Origin: Methylobacterium sp. PvR107
GTDB lineage: Bacteria > Pseudomonadota > Alphaproteobacteria > Rhizobiales > Beijerinckiaceae
Length of the DNA stretch: 64,000 nucleotides
Assembly: GCF_017833295.1 (NCBI RefSeq)
Contig: NZ_JAFIBW010000001.1
Span: 124,001 to 188,000, forward strand
Direction: 5' to 3'
The notes under the pieces are model-generated. The model searched no databases and was not told the origin of the DNA. It was given only the letters and a program-made list of their open reading frames with translations. Shown one piece after another: positions 62,694-64,000 of the stretch. The stretch's first letter is position 1, and the number at the start of each line of letters is the position of its first letter. A program made the translations under genes and the position numbers.

Positions 62694-63164
62694 TTACGGT
62701 TCGGAGACGTCCTGGGTCAACGCGCCGAACTCGCTGACCATGCATTCGTGCATGCGGCGCAGCCAGGCTCGGGCTTCCGTGGTCTGCGCCTCCGCCCGGT
62801 CGGCCCGTTCGCCCGCCGTGCGGGCCTGCTCCTCGGCGCGTTCCGCCCGTCCGATCGCCTCGCGCAGCAATCCCTCGGCGTGCCGGGCCCGGTCTTCGGA
62901 CGCGCGTGCCGCCGCGTCGGATTCGCGCATCGCGCGCCGGGCATCCCGGACCGAATCCTGGGCGCTCTTCTGCAGAGCGCGCACCCGGGTCGCGACACCG
63001 CGGACGGCGGCCAGGGAGGCCGACCAGTCCTCGCCCTCGGCGGGGGCAGAGGGCACGGGACCGGAGAACAGCGCCACGACCCGGTCGATCGGGTCGGGTG
63101 TGCCGCCGCGCAGCCCGAGAGGGCCGGCCGGCGGCTCGACCGCAATTCTTGCCAGGCTGCTCAC
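62694..63164 (-). CDS. Alanine-rich coiled-coil protein, second of a pair
   Basis: 156 residues from the GTG that overlaps the upstream stop (GTGA). Residues 60-135 form a long coiled coil (AEEQARTAGERADRAEAQ). The end ARAWLRRMHECMVSEFGAL closely parallels the upstream neighbour's AEAWLGRVQDAIMAEFSDL. The two are tandem paralogues read as one translational unit. No membrane segment or known family. Confidence 0.55.
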   Translation of the reverse strand: MSSLARIAVEPPAGPLGLRGGTPDPIDRVVALFSGPVPSAPAEGEDWSASLAAVRGVATRVRALQKSAQDSVRDARRAMRESDAAARASEDRARHAEGLLREAIGRAERAEEQARTAGERADRAEAQTTEARAWLRRMHECMVSEFGALTQDVSEP

Positions 63165-63670
63165 GCGGCGGCCTGATTGGCCAGATCCGAAAACTCGGCC
63201 ATGATCGCGTCCTGAACGCGCCCGAGCCACGCCTCGGCGTTCTGGGCCCGCTCCTCGGCGACAAGAGCGCGCGCCTCGGCCGCCTTGGCGCGTTCCTCGG
63301 CGGCGATGACCTGCGCCTCGGCGCGCACCTGAGCGTCGCGGGCCTGCATCTCCGCGATGCGAGCGCGTTCATTGGAGGCGTTGATGTCCTCCCGAACCCG
63401 TTCCAGCACGTGCTCGATGCGCTCTTCCCGCTCCCGAGCCTGCGCCTCGATCTCGCGCGCCTGACGGGCGGCGGCCTGTACGCGGTGGATCAGCGCATCC
63501 CAATCCTGCGGCGGCGATTGCGGCGTCGGAATCCCGGTCTGCGCGTGCATCGACGTGACGACGCGCAGGACGCTGCCGAGGTTGGCTTCGGACGCAACGC
63601 TCGGTTCACGTGCGGTCTTGTCGACGGGCCGGAACCGAGGATCGCTCAGAAGCTTCTGCAGCTCACTCAC
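63161..63670 (-). CDS. Alanine-rich coiled-coil protein, first of a pair
   Basis: 169 residues from the GTG at 63670 (VSELQKLLSDPRFR). A short N-terminal helix is followed by a linker and a long coiled coil (residues about 75-150, with AEERAKAAEARALVAEERAQ), then the shared end AEAWLGRVQDAIMAEFSDL. Its stop overlaps the next start. Function unknown; an oligomeric scaffold or partner pair is possible. Confidence 0.55.
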   Translation of the reverse strand: MSELQKLLSDPRFRPVDKTAREPSVASEANLGSVLRVVTSMHAQTGIPTPQSPPQDWDALIHRVQAAARQAREIEAQAREREERIEHVLERVREDINASNERARIAEMQARDAQVRAEAQVIAAEERAKAAEARALVAEERAQNAEAWLGRVQDAIMAEFSDLANQAAA

Positions 63671-64000
63671 GGAACGCGCACTCCAAGTCCGCAAAAATCT
63701 TAGCTGACTAAACCGTCTATAATAGTTAACAAATCGTTAATACGTGGAATGTGTGGTATTTGACCTTTAGCGAAGGCAATTGTCGGTACGTTTACGGCCC
63801 GCTTCGTTGGTCGCGCGGTTCGGCCCAGGGCTGGCTCCACGCCGTCGCGGTGGATCCCCGGAGATGCGGGATCACGAAGGATGGCCGCCGCAGCCCTGGG
63901 CGTCGAGCCGGTCGCGGACGTGCCTCTCAGAGCGGCCCGCCCGTCGCATCCTCACACGGCGTCACGATGTCAGAACGCGCTGCCCCCTCCGCGCTCGTCC
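63671..64000 (-). other. Intergenic region at window end
   Basis: 330 bases. The first 90 are AT-rich (TATAATAGTTAACAAATCGT region) and probably hold the promoter of the coiled-coil pair. The rest is GC-rich without a supported gene. Confidence 0.4.

Noticed and set aside
1..64000. CRISPR array or rRNA operon
   Set aside because: No regularly spaced direct repeats of CRISPR type and no rRNA signature sequences were seen.

Overview
The window looks like a chromosomal segment of a high-GC alphaproteobacterium, most probably a Methylobacterium/Methylorubrum-type member of the Hyphomicrobiales. This is inference. It rests on the uniformly high GC, the FlaF/FlbT-type flagellar set with DUF1217 and DUF6468 proteins, DUF6894-type and sigma-region-1.1-like small proteins, and an Irr-type iron box.

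Layout. 1-4.3 kb: the end of an MFS transporter, two secreted alpha/beta hydrolases, a small minus-strand protein behind an attenuator-like hairpin, and a medium-chain reductase. 4.65-23.5 kb: a hybrid nonribosomal peptide/polyketide cluster. Its four-gene core is tightly overlapped (ATGA or GTGA junctions): an A-PCP starter NRPS (valine-like code), a KS-AT-ACP-aminotransferase-C-A-PCP megasynthase (malonyl AT, glycine-like code), a membrane-anchored hydrolase, and an A-less C-PCP-TE protein whose thioesterase has Cys at the nucleophile position. A JmjC/cupin oxygenase and a TIGR04325-like methyltransferase lie to the left, and a phytanoyl-CoA-type dioxygenase to the right. Dyads of the TTGA-N6-TCAA class (FNR/FixK-like) precede three of the transcription units. 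The genes suggest a small peptide with a valine-derived beta,gamma-diamino acid next to glycine, then oxidised, methylated and released or cyclised by the Cys-type TE. No PPTase, MbtH, regulator or exporter is visible here.

23.5-34.5 kb: small ORFs, an IS3 remnant, an acyl-CoA synthetase, an esterase-713-like hydrolase lacking its nucleophile, a TonB-dependent siderophore receptor with an Irr-type box, a holin-like protein, a membrane-anchored sigma-1.1-like protein and an acyltransferase. 34.55-38.07 kb: tRNA-Arg(CCG) followed by an island-like run of small ORFs and a 5'-truncated IS3 element.

38.1-54.9 kb: a flagellar cluster in two divergent arms. The leftward arm runs DUF1217-flgF-fliI-flgK-flgL-flaF-flbT-flgD-fliQ-flhA-fliR-fliJ-like-flgJ-like-flgN-like-fliL-like. 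The rightward arm is motA-fliM-DUF6468-fliN-fliG-flhB. The leftward arm is damaged: fliI has lost its P-loop region and its C-terminus, flgK has lost its 5' part, and no flgE lies between them.

54.9-64 kb: malate synthase G with a divergent LysR regulator, a class II aldolase/amidase/atypical SDR set, a Cro/C1-type regulator fragment, small ORFs and a pair of coiled-coil paralogues.
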